Source of the DNA: Phycisphaerae bacterium
GTDB taxonomy: Bacteria > Planctomycetota > Phycisphaerae > UBA1845 > Fen-1342
Direction of reading: 5' to 3'
NCBI GenBank assembly: GCA_030428945.1
Contig: JAUIEC010000027.1
Coordinates: forward strand, 1-33,369
Length of the DNA: 33,369 bases
The notes beneath the pieces are model-generated. The model was not told the DNA's origin. It made no database searches and saw only the letters and a program-made list of their open reading frames with translations. This document shows positions 23,355-31,620 of the stretch, piece after piece. Position numbers and translations under genes: made by a program. The number at the start of each line of letters is the position of its first letter. The first letter of the stretch is position 1.

Positions 23355-24570
23355 GGGCGTGTGCCTGCTCGAGAGTCTCGACGAACTGCCGGCCGAGCTT
23401 GTCGCGATCGAACTCGGCCTCGGCCAGGGCGCGGCTGCGACGCCCCATCGCGGCCCGGGCGTCCGGGTCCTCGCGCAGCGCGAGCAGCGCGTCGACGAAC
23501 GCGCCCGGATCGTCGGGCGGCACGACCCGGCCGCAGTCGTGTTCCTCGATCATGCCGGCCACCCAGCCGGGATAGTTGTTCAGCACGGGCAGCCCGGACG
23601 CGATGTAGTCGAAGAACTTGTTCGGCGACGTGCCATAGTAGAACGCCGGCAGGTTCCGCAGGATCATCATCCCGACGTCCATCCGCGGAAGCAGGCGGGC
23701 GAGTTCATCCTTCGGCACGAACGGCACCCAACTGATGATCTTGTCGGTGCCCTCCTCCCGGCTGCGGGCGATCAGCCGGTCACGCTGCCCGCCCTGCCCG
23801 ATGAAGCAGAACCGCACGCCCGAAACGCCCCGCTTCTGCACCTCGCGGGCCGCATCCAGAACGGCGTCGAGCCCGTTGGCCAGTCCGTGCGCGCCGGTGA
23901 ACACCAGTCGGAAGTCATCGGGATCACCGAAGCGATCGTCATCAAGCCGCTCGTCACTCGGCTGGAACAGGTCGATGTCCGAACTGTTCGGAATCATCGA
24001 GACCCGCTCGGCGGGATAGCCCGTGCCGACGATCCCGTCCTTCATCCCCGGCGACAGCGCGATGATGTGGTTCGACGCGCGGTAGATCTTCCGCTCGAGA
24101 TTCCGGGCCGCCCAGATCAGGACCGGGTTCTTCAGCACGCCGATCGCGACCGGAACGTCCGGCCACAGGTCACGCACTTCGAAGACGAACGGCACGTTGT
24201 GATGTCGGGCCCCCTTCATCCCCGGAATCCCGACCGTCAGCGGCGTCGACGTCGCGAACACCAGGTCGGCGTCAAGCTCCTTGACGATCCGGGCCGCCTC
24301 GCTCGAGAACCCGAAGAACGCCCGCAGACGACGGGTGAAACCCATGCTGTTCGAGTAGTCCTCGGCCACGCAGTGCACGCTGATCTCGTCGATCTCGAGC
24401 TGACTGACCCGCCCGTCCCCGGCCAGCACGTCCCGGGTGGCCTCGTTGACCCCGCAGATCATGCTGACGCGATGCCCGGCCTGGATCAGACGACGACTCA
24501 TCTCGTACGAGCGCGTTCCCGTCGCCGCCTTGCGCGTGGCGAAATGCTGATGGATATAGGCTACGTGCAT
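23341..24570 (-). CDS. Glycosyltransferase family 4 (WbuB-like)
   Basis: 409 residues with the GT-B fold of GT4. The N-terminal acceptor domain starts MHVAYIHQHFATRKAATGTRSYE with the glycine/threonine loop used in this subgroup. FVFEVRDLWPD (128-138) is typical of WbuB-like enzymes. The donor domain has MIPNSSDIDLF (192-202), FTGAHGLANGLDAV and TSPNKFFDYIASGLPVL (314-330), where the nucleotide-sugar contacts lie. Such enzymes add sugars to lipid-linked intermediates or nascent exopolysaccharide at the inner membrane. Donor and acceptor are unknown. It is the first gene of the four-gene overlapping run GT4, GNAT, deacetylase, formyltransferase 2. Confidence 0.92.
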   Translation of the reverse strand: MHVAYIHQHFATRKAATGTRSYEMSRRLIQAGHRVSMICGVNEATRDVLAGDGRVSQLEIDEISVHCVAEDYSNSMGFTRRLRAFFGFSSEAARIVKELDADLVFATSTPLTVGIPGMKGARHHNVPFVFEVRDLWPDVPVAIGVLKNPVLIWAARNLERKIYRASNHIIALSPGMKDGIVGTGYPAERVSMIPNSSDIDLFQPSDERLDDDRFGDPDDFRLVFTGAHGLANGLDAVLDAAREVQKRGVSGVRFCFIGQGGQRDRLIARSREEGTDKIISWVPFVPKDELARLLPRMDVGMMILRNLPAFYYGTSPNKFFDYIASGLPVLNNYPGWVAGMIEEHDCGRVVPPDDPGAFVDALLALREDPDARAAMGRRSRALAEAEFDRDKLGRQFVETLEQAHARGRN

Positions 24571-24699
24571 AAGCGCTCACTGGCTCCCGTGTCCGGCCCC
24601 GCACAGGCCGGTATCTGCAAGAATAAGAACCCCAGGCACAGTCGGCAAACCGCCCGCCGCAGGCAGCCCTTGCCTCGCTGACCTGGCGTGCTCGTTCCC

Positions 24700-24731
24700 A
24701 CTTGCTGACTTGCTGACCTGCTGACTTGCTC
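24700..24731 (-). repeat. Four octamer repeats overlapping the DUF2723-like gene stop
   Basis: Four phased units (ACTTGCTG, ACTTGCTG, ACCTGCTG, ACTTGCTC) occupy 24700-24731. On the gene strand they begin with the TGA stop and read GCAAGTCA. The adjoining block to about 24671 (cctcgctgacctggcgtgctcgtt) matches the block beside the ilvC repeats, so these are dispersed copies of one element. Confidence 0.85.
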
Positions 24732-26250
24732 ACTGATGATCCAACCGCTCCAGCACGTACAGGTCCCCCGAGCGGGTCCAGACCGCGCCCGGCGCCACCT
24801 CGGCCGGTTCGTCACGCCGGTACGGAACCTGGACCACCGCCCGGCCCGCCCGCAGATGCCCGGCCAGCAGCGCCCGGGCTTCCTCCGGCGTGTGCGTCGT
24901 GCGGATCGTCTTGCTCAGCATGAACGTCACCCCCGCCGGCCCGCGGCCGCGGAACTGGTCGTACAGGATCGCGTGCCGCGTCATGGCCGCATCCAGCACC
25001 ACGAAGCCGTCCGGCCCGGTCAGTTCGAACAGGTGCCGGTTCAACCGGGCCACGCTGTCGTCCCCGACGCCCCACGGCAGCAGGAACGCACGGTAGCCGT
25101 CGCGGTACGGACGCGTCCCGGCCGCCTGCAGCAGCAGCCCGTTGGCCCGCAGCGTCTCGGCCGCGCCAACGTAGACCAGCGGCGTCCAGCAGGCGGTCAC
25201 CAGCGCCGCCGGGACCAGCCAGCGCCGCCACGTCCCGACCAGGGCGTGCAGCCCGAAGCCCGCCAGCACCGCGATCAGCGCGTAGGCCGGAACGAAGAAC
25301 GTGTACTGATCCGGGATCGGATATCGCAGCACGAACACCAGGTAGATCAGCAGTTCAGCCAGCAGCAGGCGCCCGAGGAACCGCGAGAGAACCGGTGAGC
25401 GCAGCGCCCCCCACGCCGCCAGCGGCAGGCCCAGCCCCGGGAAGTTGTAGACGATGTACGCGATCGACATCGCCAGCAGTCGCGCCCGCGGCACCGGGTT
25501 CAGCACGTCCTCGCCGTACTTGCCCCACAAGGCCGACGCCAGCGTCCCCGCCAAGTCACCACTCGCCCGCCACTCCGCCAGGATCAGCAGGCTGTACGGC
25601 AGCGTCCCCAGCAGCCAGGCGCCCGCGGCCACCGGCAGCACCCACCAGCACCGCCGCCTGGCAATCACCACGATCGCCGCGACCAGGTTGACCGGCAGCA
25701 CCAGCGCCGCCAGCAGGTGATTCGCAACCCCGAGTCCGTTCACCAGCCCGATCCACGGCAGCAGGCCGACCCGGTCGCGGCGCAGCACGGCGCTCCACAG
25801 CAGCCACTCGCTCGACAGCAGCGCCGCCACCAGCGCGTAGGTCTCGGTGTGCGTCGCATGCTGCCAGAACGTGTGCCCGAGCCCGAGCGTCAGACCCGTG
25901 AACGCCGCCGCCAGCACGCTTCCGGTCCAGCGTCCGACCAGGACCGTCACGTTCGCAACCGCGACCGCCCCGGCCAGGCAACTCAGCAGCGTGACCGCCC
26001 AGGCCGGCTCGAACAGCCCTGTCAGCACCAGGCCGCGCCCCAGGTAGTAGTGCAGCGGGTGATACAGCACCAGCCCCGACGGATGCTCGATCTGCCCGGT
26101 CGCAATCCGGTACTGCTGCCAGCCCGAGTCCTGCCACTGCACCCCGTGATCCGCCGTGACGACGAACAGCAGCAGCGCCAGACCTGCCGCCGTCAGCCAG
26201 ACGCGCCAGCCGGGCACGGTCGACGAAGACGTTTCGGCGCCCGGATTCAC
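24730..26250 (-). CDS. DUF2723-like integral membrane protein (GT-C type)
   Basis: 506 residues with about 10-11 hydrophobic helices and a soluble C-terminal part (from about 375). The N-terminal WRVWLTAAGLALLLFVVTADHGVQWQDSGW places acidic residues after the first helix, and FWQHATHTETYALVAALL matches the conserved periplasmic loop of DUF2723. Those proteins are related to GT-C and protein O-mannosyltransferase-like enzymes using lipid-linked sugars. A glycosyltransferase role in the locus is therefore inferred. The GTG start at 26250 has GGGAG 6 bases upstream; it is only 39 bp from the divergent gene at 26290. The stop codon lies within an octamer repeat array, and 159 bp separate it from the GT4 gene. 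Confidence 0.72.
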   Translation of the reverse strand: MNPGAETSSSTVPGWRVWLTAAGLALLLFVVTADHGVQWQDSGWQQYRIATGQIEHPSGLVLYHPLHYYLGRGLVLTGLFEPAWAVTLLSCLAGAVAVANVTVLVGRWTGSVLAAAFTGLTLGLGHTFWQHATHTETYALVAALLSSEWLLWSAVLRRDRVGLLPWIGLVNGLGVANHLLAALVLPVNLVAAIVVIARRRCWWVLPVAAGAWLLGTLPYSLLILAEWRASGDLAGTLASALWGKYGEDVLNPVPRARLLAMSIAYIVYNFPGLGLPLAAWGALRSPVLSRFLGRLLLAELLIYLVFVLRYPIPDQYTFFVPAYALIAVLAGFGLHALVGTWRRWLVPAALVTACWTPLVYVGAAETLRANGLLLQAAGTRPYRDGYRAFLLPWGVGDDSVARLNRHLFELTGPDGFVVLDAAMTRHAILYDQFRGRGPAGVTFMLSKTIRTTHTPEEARALLAGHLRAGRAVVQVPYRRDEPAEVAPGAVWTRSGDLYVLERLDHQ

Positions 26251-26279
26251 TCGACGCTCCCGCCGTGGTTGTTCACAAT
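26251..26279 (+). promoter_or_regulatory. Promoter candidate in a 39-bp divergent gap
   Basis: TCGACG (26251-26256), a 17-bp spacer and CACAAT (26274-26279) have 4 of 6 matches each to the sigma-70 boxes. An AGGA lies at 26279-26283 before the ATG at 26290. The gap between the divergent genes is too short for two full promoters, so that of the DUF2723-like gene must overlap or lie inside the plus-strand gene. Confidence 0.3.
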
Positions 26280-26289
26280 AGGATCCATC

Positions 26290-27402
26290 ATGCGAAGATC
26301 ATCCTGTCATCGAGGCGTTTCGGTCGCGGCCGGCTACGCGCTGCTGGCGGCCGTGCTGCTGGCCGGCGGCGGTGCCACCGCCCGGGGCGCGTACCCGTCG
26401 CAGTCCGCGGACCTGCTCGAAATGCTGCGGGACCTCAAGCCGCTGCCGAAAGTGCACTACTCCTGGCCGGTGCCCGACAAGCACCTGACCGCCCTCGATC
26501 CGCTCCTGTACGAGTACGCCCGCATCACCGGCGCGATCTCGCTTCGCGGCGAAACCGCGACGCGCCAGCAGATCGACGCGGCCGTCAGCGTCTGCTCGCG
26601 ACTGAACCGTCGCAGCCCCGAAATCCGCGCATCGCTGGCCGTGCACTACTCGCCGTGGCACCGCGTCTTCCCCAAGGACATGCCCCCGACCGAACGCGGC
26701 CGCAAGCACATCGACGAAATGCGACGCATGCGTGAGCGGCTCGAGAACATCGCCGAGCGGGTCGCCTTCGCCAACTCGCTCGACAAGAGCGACGTGCAGG
26801 TCTCGGCCGTGATCTTCGACTGCGAACGCTTCATCGTGAAAGCGGACGACGACGCCTGGAACGATGCGATCCTCAGCAAGCACGAAGCCGCGGCCGACGC
26901 CGCCCGCCTGGTCTTCCCGAACGCGCGGCTCGAATGGTACGCCCGCGGCGCGATCGCGGCCGGCGCCTCCAAGTCGGGCTGGGTCCCCAACCGCAACTTC
27001 ACGCTCCGCGAACCGGGCACGGCCTTCGCCTGCTCGCTCTACCGCGGCCCCGAGATCGGGCTGACCCGCGAGACCTTCCGGCGAACGGTCGCCCACGCCG
27101 ACCAGCGCGGCGTCAAGGAAGTCACGCCCTGGGTCGCTCTCGCCTCGGGCTATCGCCGCACGCCCGGCACCTTTCAGAAGTTCAGTTTCGACTGGAACTA
27201 CGATCTGATCTACTCGTGGATGCTCGGCGCCGAACTCAATCACCCCTGGTACGCACGACCGGAACAGCAGGCCCGCTTCGCCCCCTGGGACCGGGCCCGG
27301 GTCGTCATCTTCTACCCCGAACCGTTCGGCCGGTCCCCGCACTGGGGCAAGCACTTCGTCGCCTACTGCCGCGGAGCCGCCCGCGACGAGCGACTGCCCT
27401 GA
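26290..27402 (+). CDS. Secreted protein of unknown function, possible TIM-barrel glycosidase
   Basis: 370 residues; family not recognised. A signal peptide (MRRSSCHRGVSVAAGYALLAAVLLAGGGATARGA) suggests export. The mature part has alternating strands and helices with VHYSW, LAVHYSPWHRVFPKD, VSAVIFDCERF (strand ending in Asp and Glu), RLEWYARGA, VKEVTPWVALASGY and ARVVIFYPEPFG. Strand-end acidic and aromatic residues at regular spacing resemble TIM-barrel glycoside hydrolases, but this is only an impression. It is the sole plus-strand gene in the polysaccharide locus, 39 bp from a divergent start and 13 bp from the convergent heparinase-like gene. The ATG at 26290 follows AGGA. Confidence 0.65.
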   Translation: MRRSSCHRGVSVAAGYALLAAVLLAGGGATARGAYPSQSADLLEMLRDLKPLPKVHYSWPVPDKHLTALDPLLYEYARITGAISLRGETATRQQIDAAVSVCSRLNRRSPEIRASLAVHYSPWHRVFPKDMPPTERGRKHIDEMRRMRERLENIAERVAFANSLDKSDVQVSAVIFDCERFIVKADDDAWNDAILSKHEAAADAARLVFPNARLEWYARGAIAAGASKSGWVPNRNFTLREPGTAFACSLYRGPEIGLTRETFRRTVAHADQRGVKEVTPWVALASGYRRTPGTFQKFSFDWNYDLIYSWMLGAELNHPWYARPEQQARFAPWDRARVVIFYPEPFGRSPHWGKHFVAYCRGAARDERLP

Positions 27403-27415
27403 CGCACCTCCGCAT

Positions 27416-29602
27416 TCAGGCTTCCAGGATCAGCGAACACTCGTCCCGCACCGCCTCGGCCGTCGCGGCATCGACCAGTCCCGCGATCGTGAAACTATCG
27501 CAGGCGTCCGCATGCGCGCCGCCCCGGGACACACGCACCGCGCCGGCCGGCCCGCCGCGGTCCTCGAACCGCCCCGCCTCCTGATACCGGATGGTCGTCA
27601 CGAAGTAATGCTCCTCGCCCCGATCGACGGTGGCCCGCAGCACCGGCACGGCTTCCTTGTCGGCGTAGTAGCGCGACTCCCAGCCTTCGACCCGCGGCTC
27701 GATCTGCCCCCGCAGCATCTCCGGGACGCACGGCGAAAGCGCCCCCTGCTCGTCGCTCGCGAAGATGTCGACCACCACCCGCCCGCTCGGGAGCGGCGCG
27801 CTCCAGCTTGATCCCTGCGGCTGCCAGTCGGCCGCCCCGATCCGCCAACGCAGCGTCGACACGTGCCCGCGAGCCCCCGCCAGGTGATCGATCACCACGA
27901 AGCTGTCATCGATCCGCACGATCCGCCGCGTGTGCCGGCAGGCCGGCTTCAACCGCGTGTACCCGTCGTGCCGGCCGACGAAGTCCGCCACCCGCCCGGA
28001 CCGGCTGAGTTCCGCCCGCATCACCCGCCCGCGCGTCCAGCGCAGCCAGAGGAAGCGCGGCCCGAGAATCATCTGGTCCTCGTCGTCGACCGTCACCGTG
28101 TTGTGCGCCGCCGTCGACTTGAAGTACTCCTGCAGCGGCTTGTCGCAGTAGTACGAGTACGACCCGGCGTCGCGGAACAGGTTCAGCCCGTCATACCACA
28201 GGTCCAGGTGCAGCATGTCCGCCTGCCCCGGACGATCGCGATGCGCGTGGCAGCGCGTCATGCCCCAGCAGCGGGCACCCTGGAACGTGTAGTATCCACC
28301 CTGCGGGGCCGACCAGCCCGGCGTCCGCCGCCGCGGCGTCACCTCCGCCGCCAGGCTTTCGGGGCCGAACAGCCACAGCATCTTCTCATCCCACGGACCG
28401 GCCGGGAAACACCGCGTCCCGTGCAGCCAGTAGTGGGCCGCCTGCGCCACCGGACGGAAATCCGTGTAGTCGCAGGTCGACAGCGGCAGCACCTGGGCGC
28501 CGTCGTTCATCCCGTAGTTCGGACACTGTCCGCTGTCCGGATCGATCATCTCGAGCAGGAAGGCCAGCGCCGGACGAGCCCGCTCGACCACCACCGCCGG
28601 CAGCGACGTCCCGCTGCTGCCCGCCAGCGCCGCCGCCCAGAGCAGGTCATCCAGCATCACCCGGTGATAGTTGATGCTGTTCTGCACGTACGAACCGTCG
28701 GCGGCCACCTGACGCCCGACCTCCGCCGCCAGGATCCGCAGGCCCTTGCCGCGCCACTGCGCCGCCCGCCGCAGTTCCGGAAACAGCAGCCCGATCGCCC
28801 ACATCCCGATCGCTTCGCTGATCGCGTGGTTGTTCTTCTGGCTGCGGGCGTAGTTGATGTTCCCCTCGATGTGCCGGCCCGTGTACCAGACCAGTTGCGT
28901 CAGACGGTCCCACTGCGCCGCCGTCCGCCCGGCCGGCATCCGCGTGGCCGCCAGCAGCCAGGCGAACAGGCGGAACGTCGCCTCCTGCCCGCAGGCCCAG
29001 TTCGGCGTCAGCCCGTACGGATTCTGCTCATCCCACGCGTCCAGGCACGCCCACCAGGTCGCGTCCAGCCCCTCCGCCGGCGCGCGAACGTGCCCGCGGG
29101 TCAGGTGATACGCCCACGAGAACCGCGACGCTTCCCAGACGCATTTCAGATCGTCGTAGCGCGGATCGAACTGCTGGTACGTGCTCCAGTGCCGCGGCGT
29201 CGGCCAGGTCACATCGTGCAGCGGATCGCGGTTGAACTCGGGCGGAAAGCCGGACAGCGCGTAGTGCCGCCCGTACATCAGCATCCAGCCGTCACGCAAC
29301 TGGTCGCTGACGTGGGTGACCCGCTGCCCCCAGGTCTCATCATCGGCCACCTGCGCCAGTTCGACCGGACCCACCGCGCCGCCGAACAGCGCCGCCCCGC
29401 GCCGCGCCCAGCGCTCCCCCGCCGAAGCCGGATCGTAGTCGTCGACGAACTGGCGACGCATCGCCTCGGCCGACAACGCGCCGCCCGGCAGCGCCCGCTG
29501 GCTGAGCCCCAGTCGCCCCTTCGCGATCTGCCAGACCCGCCGCGGCAGGTTGTCCCAGCCCAGCGCCTGCCCGATGTAGTACCAGCGTACGAAACGATTC
29601 AT
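27416..29602 (-). CDS. Heparinase II/III-family protein (polysaccharide lyase-like)
   Basis: 728 residues. The N-terminal alpha/alpha toroid contains NYARSQKNNHAISEAIGMW (250-268, with the Asn-His pair of the active site), NSINYHRVMLDDLLW (308-322) and PNYGMNDGAQV. The C-terminal beta-sandwich domain has HAHRDRPGQADMLHLDLW (452-469), LFRDAGSYSYY and STAAHNTVTVDD, the family signatures of heparinase II/III-like proteins. Members cleave uronic-acid polymers by beta-elimination and are frequent in exopolysaccharide loci, where they may trim or modify the product. No signal peptide was seen, which is odd for a lyase acting outside the cell. Start ATG 29602 lies 2 bp after the stop of formyltransferase 1. 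Confidence 0.9.
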   Translation of the reverse strand: MNRFVRWYYIGQALGWDNLPRRVWQIAKGRLGLSQRALPGGALSAEAMRRQFVDDYDPASAGERWARRGAALFGGAVGPVELAQVADDETWGQRVTHVSDQLRDGWMLMYGRHYALSGFPPEFNRDPLHDVTWPTPRHWSTYQQFDPRYDDLKCVWEASRFSWAYHLTRGHVRAPAEGLDATWWACLDAWDEQNPYGLTPNWACGQEATFRLFAWLLAATRMPAGRTAAQWDRLTQLVWYTGRHIEGNINYARSQKNNHAISEAIGMWAIGLLFPELRRAAQWRGKGLRILAAEVGRQVAADGSYVQNSINYHRVMLDDLLWAAALAGSSGTSLPAVVVERARPALAFLLEMIDPDSGQCPNYGMNDGAQVLPLSTCDYTDFRPVAQAAHYWLHGTRCFPAGPWDEKMLWLFGPESLAAEVTPRRRTPGWSAPQGGYYTFQGARCWGMTRCHAHRDRPGQADMLHLDLWYDGLNLFRDAGSYSYYCDKPLQEYFKSTAAHNTVTVDDEDQMILGPRFLWLRWTRGRVMRAELSRSGRVADFVGRHDGYTRLKPACRHTRRIVRIDDSFVVIDHLAGARGHVSTLRWRIGAADWQPQGSSWSAPLPSGRVVVDIFASDEQGALSPCVPEMLRGQIEPRVEGWESRYYADKEAVPVLRATVDRGEEHYFVTTIRYQEAGRFEDRGGPAGAVRVSRGGAHADACDSFTIAGLVDAATAEAVRDECSLILEA

Positions 29603-29604
29603 GC

Positions 29605-30462
29605 CTACAGGTATCCATCCGTTGGCAACCCGGCCGCCTCCGGAAACCGGAACCGGCTCGCCGGCACCGTCGCCGTCCGCCGCGGCAGACGCTCGGCCAG
29701 CACCTCCAGCAGCGGGTCAGCCATCACGAAGAACTGCCGTCCGTCTTCGAGCCGCTGCGGCCGCGGCCGAAGCGTTCCCGCCTGCAGCGCATCGACCGCC
29801 TCGAGCAGCGCCTCAACCGAAGCCCGCGCCGCCGCTCCGCGCCCGTGCGCCACGCTGTCCCATGCCGCACCCGGAATCGGATACGTGTGCACGATCGGAC
29901 CCGTGTCGATCCCCGCGTCAACCTGGATTACCGCCACCTCGGGCGTCACCCCGTAGAGCAGCGCCCACTCGGCCACGTTCATCCCGCGGAAGGCCGGCAG
30001 CGGCCCGCCGTGCGCGTTCAGCACGCCCCCCGGGACCGCATCCAGCAGCGCCGGCCGCAGGATGCCACCGCCGGCGTAGACGACGCAGTCGATGCCCGCC
30101 GCGCGAACCGCCGCCAGCGCGGCCGGCTCGTTCAGATCATGCACCACCAGGTGCCGGGCTCCGACACCGCGACAGGCCTGCCGAAAGCTGCGACTGCGCA
30201 CGTCGTTTTCGCGACAGTAGTCCTGCAGTGGCGCGACCTCCCCGCCGTAGGTGCTGCCCGGCCCGCCCGGCGTCAGCTTCGCCCGGGCCTTCTGCACCAG
30301 CTTCGCCGGCCCGATCTGCCGCAGGTAGAATCGCAGCCGCCGCCAGGTCCAGACCGAGACCTCGAGCCCCAGCCGAACCGTGCAGCCACGCCGCGCAAGC
30401 TGCTCGACCAGCGCGATCGCGTGCAGGCTGCGCCCGTATCCGGCCGTGACCGCTACCCGCAC
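29605..30462 (-). CDS. Formyltransferase-family protein 1 (probable sugar N-formyltransferase)
   Basis: 285 residues. The catalytic region is clear: GGVLNAHGGPLPAFRGMNVAEWAL (145-168) with Asn149 and His151, and VIQVDAGIDTGPIV (178-191) with Asp186. The first 110 residues differ from GAR and methionyl-tRNA formyltransferases and carry a basic segment (40-65). With the 21096 gene this makes two formyltransferases in one locus, with little similarity outside the core. An amino-sugar substrate is inferred from context. The GTG start at 30462 has GAGGA 7 bases upstream and overlaps the preceding gene by 10 bp; the heparinase-like gene begins 2 bp downstream. Confidence 0.82.
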   Translation of the reverse strand: MRVAVTAGYGRSLHAIALVEQLARRGCTVRLGLEVSVWTWRRLRFYLRQIGPAKLVQKARAKLTPGGPGSTYGGEVAPLQDYCRENDVRSRSFRQACRGVGARHLVVHDLNEPAALAAVRAAGIDCVVYAGGGILRPALLDAVPGGVLNAHGGPLPAFRGMNVAEWALLYGVTPEVAVIQVDAGIDTGPIVHTYPIPGAAWDSVAHGRGAAARASVEALLEAVDALQAGTLRPRPQRLEDGRQFFVMADPLLEVLAERLPRRTATVPASRFRFPEAAGLPTDGYL

Positions 30463-31577
30463 GATGCGTCCTCGCGCAGCGCCTCGACCTGGCGATCCGC
30501 CAGCAGCAGCGCATCGACGAAGAACTTGGTCGCCCAGTTGGGATACCGCATGGTCAGGTAGCGCCCCCAGAACGGTGTCGAACCCGGAATCGCCCCGCGC
30601 ACGTTCGGGTCCGCGTGACGAATCCGCTGCGCCGCCAGCACCGGCTGGAGCGCCTTGCAGGCCGCACTCAACCAGCGCGGATCGGGCTGCGCCGCGTGGC
30701 AGCGCATCCAGAGCAGGGCAAGCTGGCAGTTGCCCGTCAGGCAGGTGTAGCCGTACCGCCCCTGCCAGGCCAGGTCATAGGCCCCCGCCAGCCGCCCGCG
30801 CAGTTCCAGCCGCCGCCGAAGCGTGTCCGCCGCGACGGTCGCCAGGTCGCGGTAACGCGACTCCTCCAGCAACCGCCCGCTCTCCCAGAACCCGCGCAGC
30901 GTGTACGCGATCGTGTGGGTGAAGGCCGGCGCGTCCGGCTTGAAGCCCCAGTTGCGGATCGCCCCGTTCGGACAGCGCCACCCGGCGATCGTCTCCAGCG
31001 CCGTCCGTGCCGCGCCCCGCACGTCCTCGTCCGGGCGACGCGCGGCCACCTCCAGCATCGGCCACGCCACCCGCGTGTAGTACGCCGGGCTGAACCCGTC
31101 CACGTACGCGTGGGCACCCCAGACCCCGCGCTCGCAATCCAGGTTCGCCGCCAGCCAGCGCGCCCCGGCGTGTGCGCCCGCCAGATACCCCTCGCGGCCG
31201 GTCTCGTCGAACGCGGCGCACAGCCCGAACAGCATCTGCCCGGTGTTGAAGATCGACGGGGCCGCCTTCCGCCCGCGGGTCACGTGGCTGCCCGGCAAAG
31301 CGCCGTCCGGATCCTGCAGCGACAGGATCCAGTCCGCCTGCCGCAGCGCGACCTCGATGCAGTCACGCCGCCCGCTCGCGTGCCCGTAGCGAATCAGCGT
31401 CGGAATGATGTAGCCGGTCGTCTCCGGGTACGGCCACATCCACCCCCGCAGCGGCCGGAACCAGCGCGAGTAGTAGACCGCCGAACCTTCCCCGCCGCAG
31501 GCCCGGATCGAGCGCAGCAGCCAGTCGATGCCGAGCGCGGCCCGCGTCCGCCAGAGATGCTGACAGGCGAGCGGCAA
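30453..31577 (-). CDS. Alpha/alpha-barrel (six-hairpin glycosidase / terpenoid-cyclase-like) protein
   Basis: About 374 residues. The protein is helical with repeated segments: SRWFRPLRGWMWPYPETTGYIIPTLIRYG, then ADWILSLQDPDGALPGS, FNTGQMLFGLCAAF, GARWLAANL, HTIAYTLRGFWESGRL and FVDALLLAD. This is the pattern of an (alpha/alpha)6 barrel as in six-hairpin glycosidases or prenyltransferase/squalene-cyclase folds. Related proteins occur in exopolysaccharide loci; some seem to carry unlikely database names. No catalytic pair can be assigned with certainty. The start is uncertain: TTG at 31577 is the first standard codon, and a CTG at 31604 would also fit; there is no ATG in frame near the N-terminus. 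It follows the oxidoreductase by 43 bp and overlaps formyltransferase 1 by 10 bp. Confidence 0.75.
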   Translation of the reverse strand: MPLACQHLWRTRAALGIDWLLRSIRACGGEGSAVYYSRWFRPLRGWMWPYPETTGYIIPTLIRYGHASGRRDCIEVALRQADWILSLQDPDGALPGSHVTRGRKAAPSIFNTGQMLFGLCAAFDETGREGYLAGAHAGARWLAANLDCERGVWGAHAYVDGFSPAYYTRVAWPMLEVAARRPDEDVRGAARTALETIAGWRCPNGAIRNWGFKPDAPAFTHTIAYTLRGFWESGRLLEESRYRDLATVAADTLRRRLELRGRLAGAYDLAWQGRYGYTCLTGNCQLALLWMRCHAAQPDPRWLSAACKALQPVLAAQRIRHADPNVRGAIPGSTPFWGRYLTMRYPNWATKFFVDALLLADRQVEALREDASCG

Positions 31578-31620
31578 ACGCGTTGTCTCGCTGGTGATGC
31601 TCAGGGGCAGGCGCCGCCGC

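Noticed and set aside
24571..24729. A short gene between the GT4 and DUF2723-like genes
   Set aside because: Open frames here are made of octamer repeats (translations such as SKSAGQQVSK) and have no start signal or domain.
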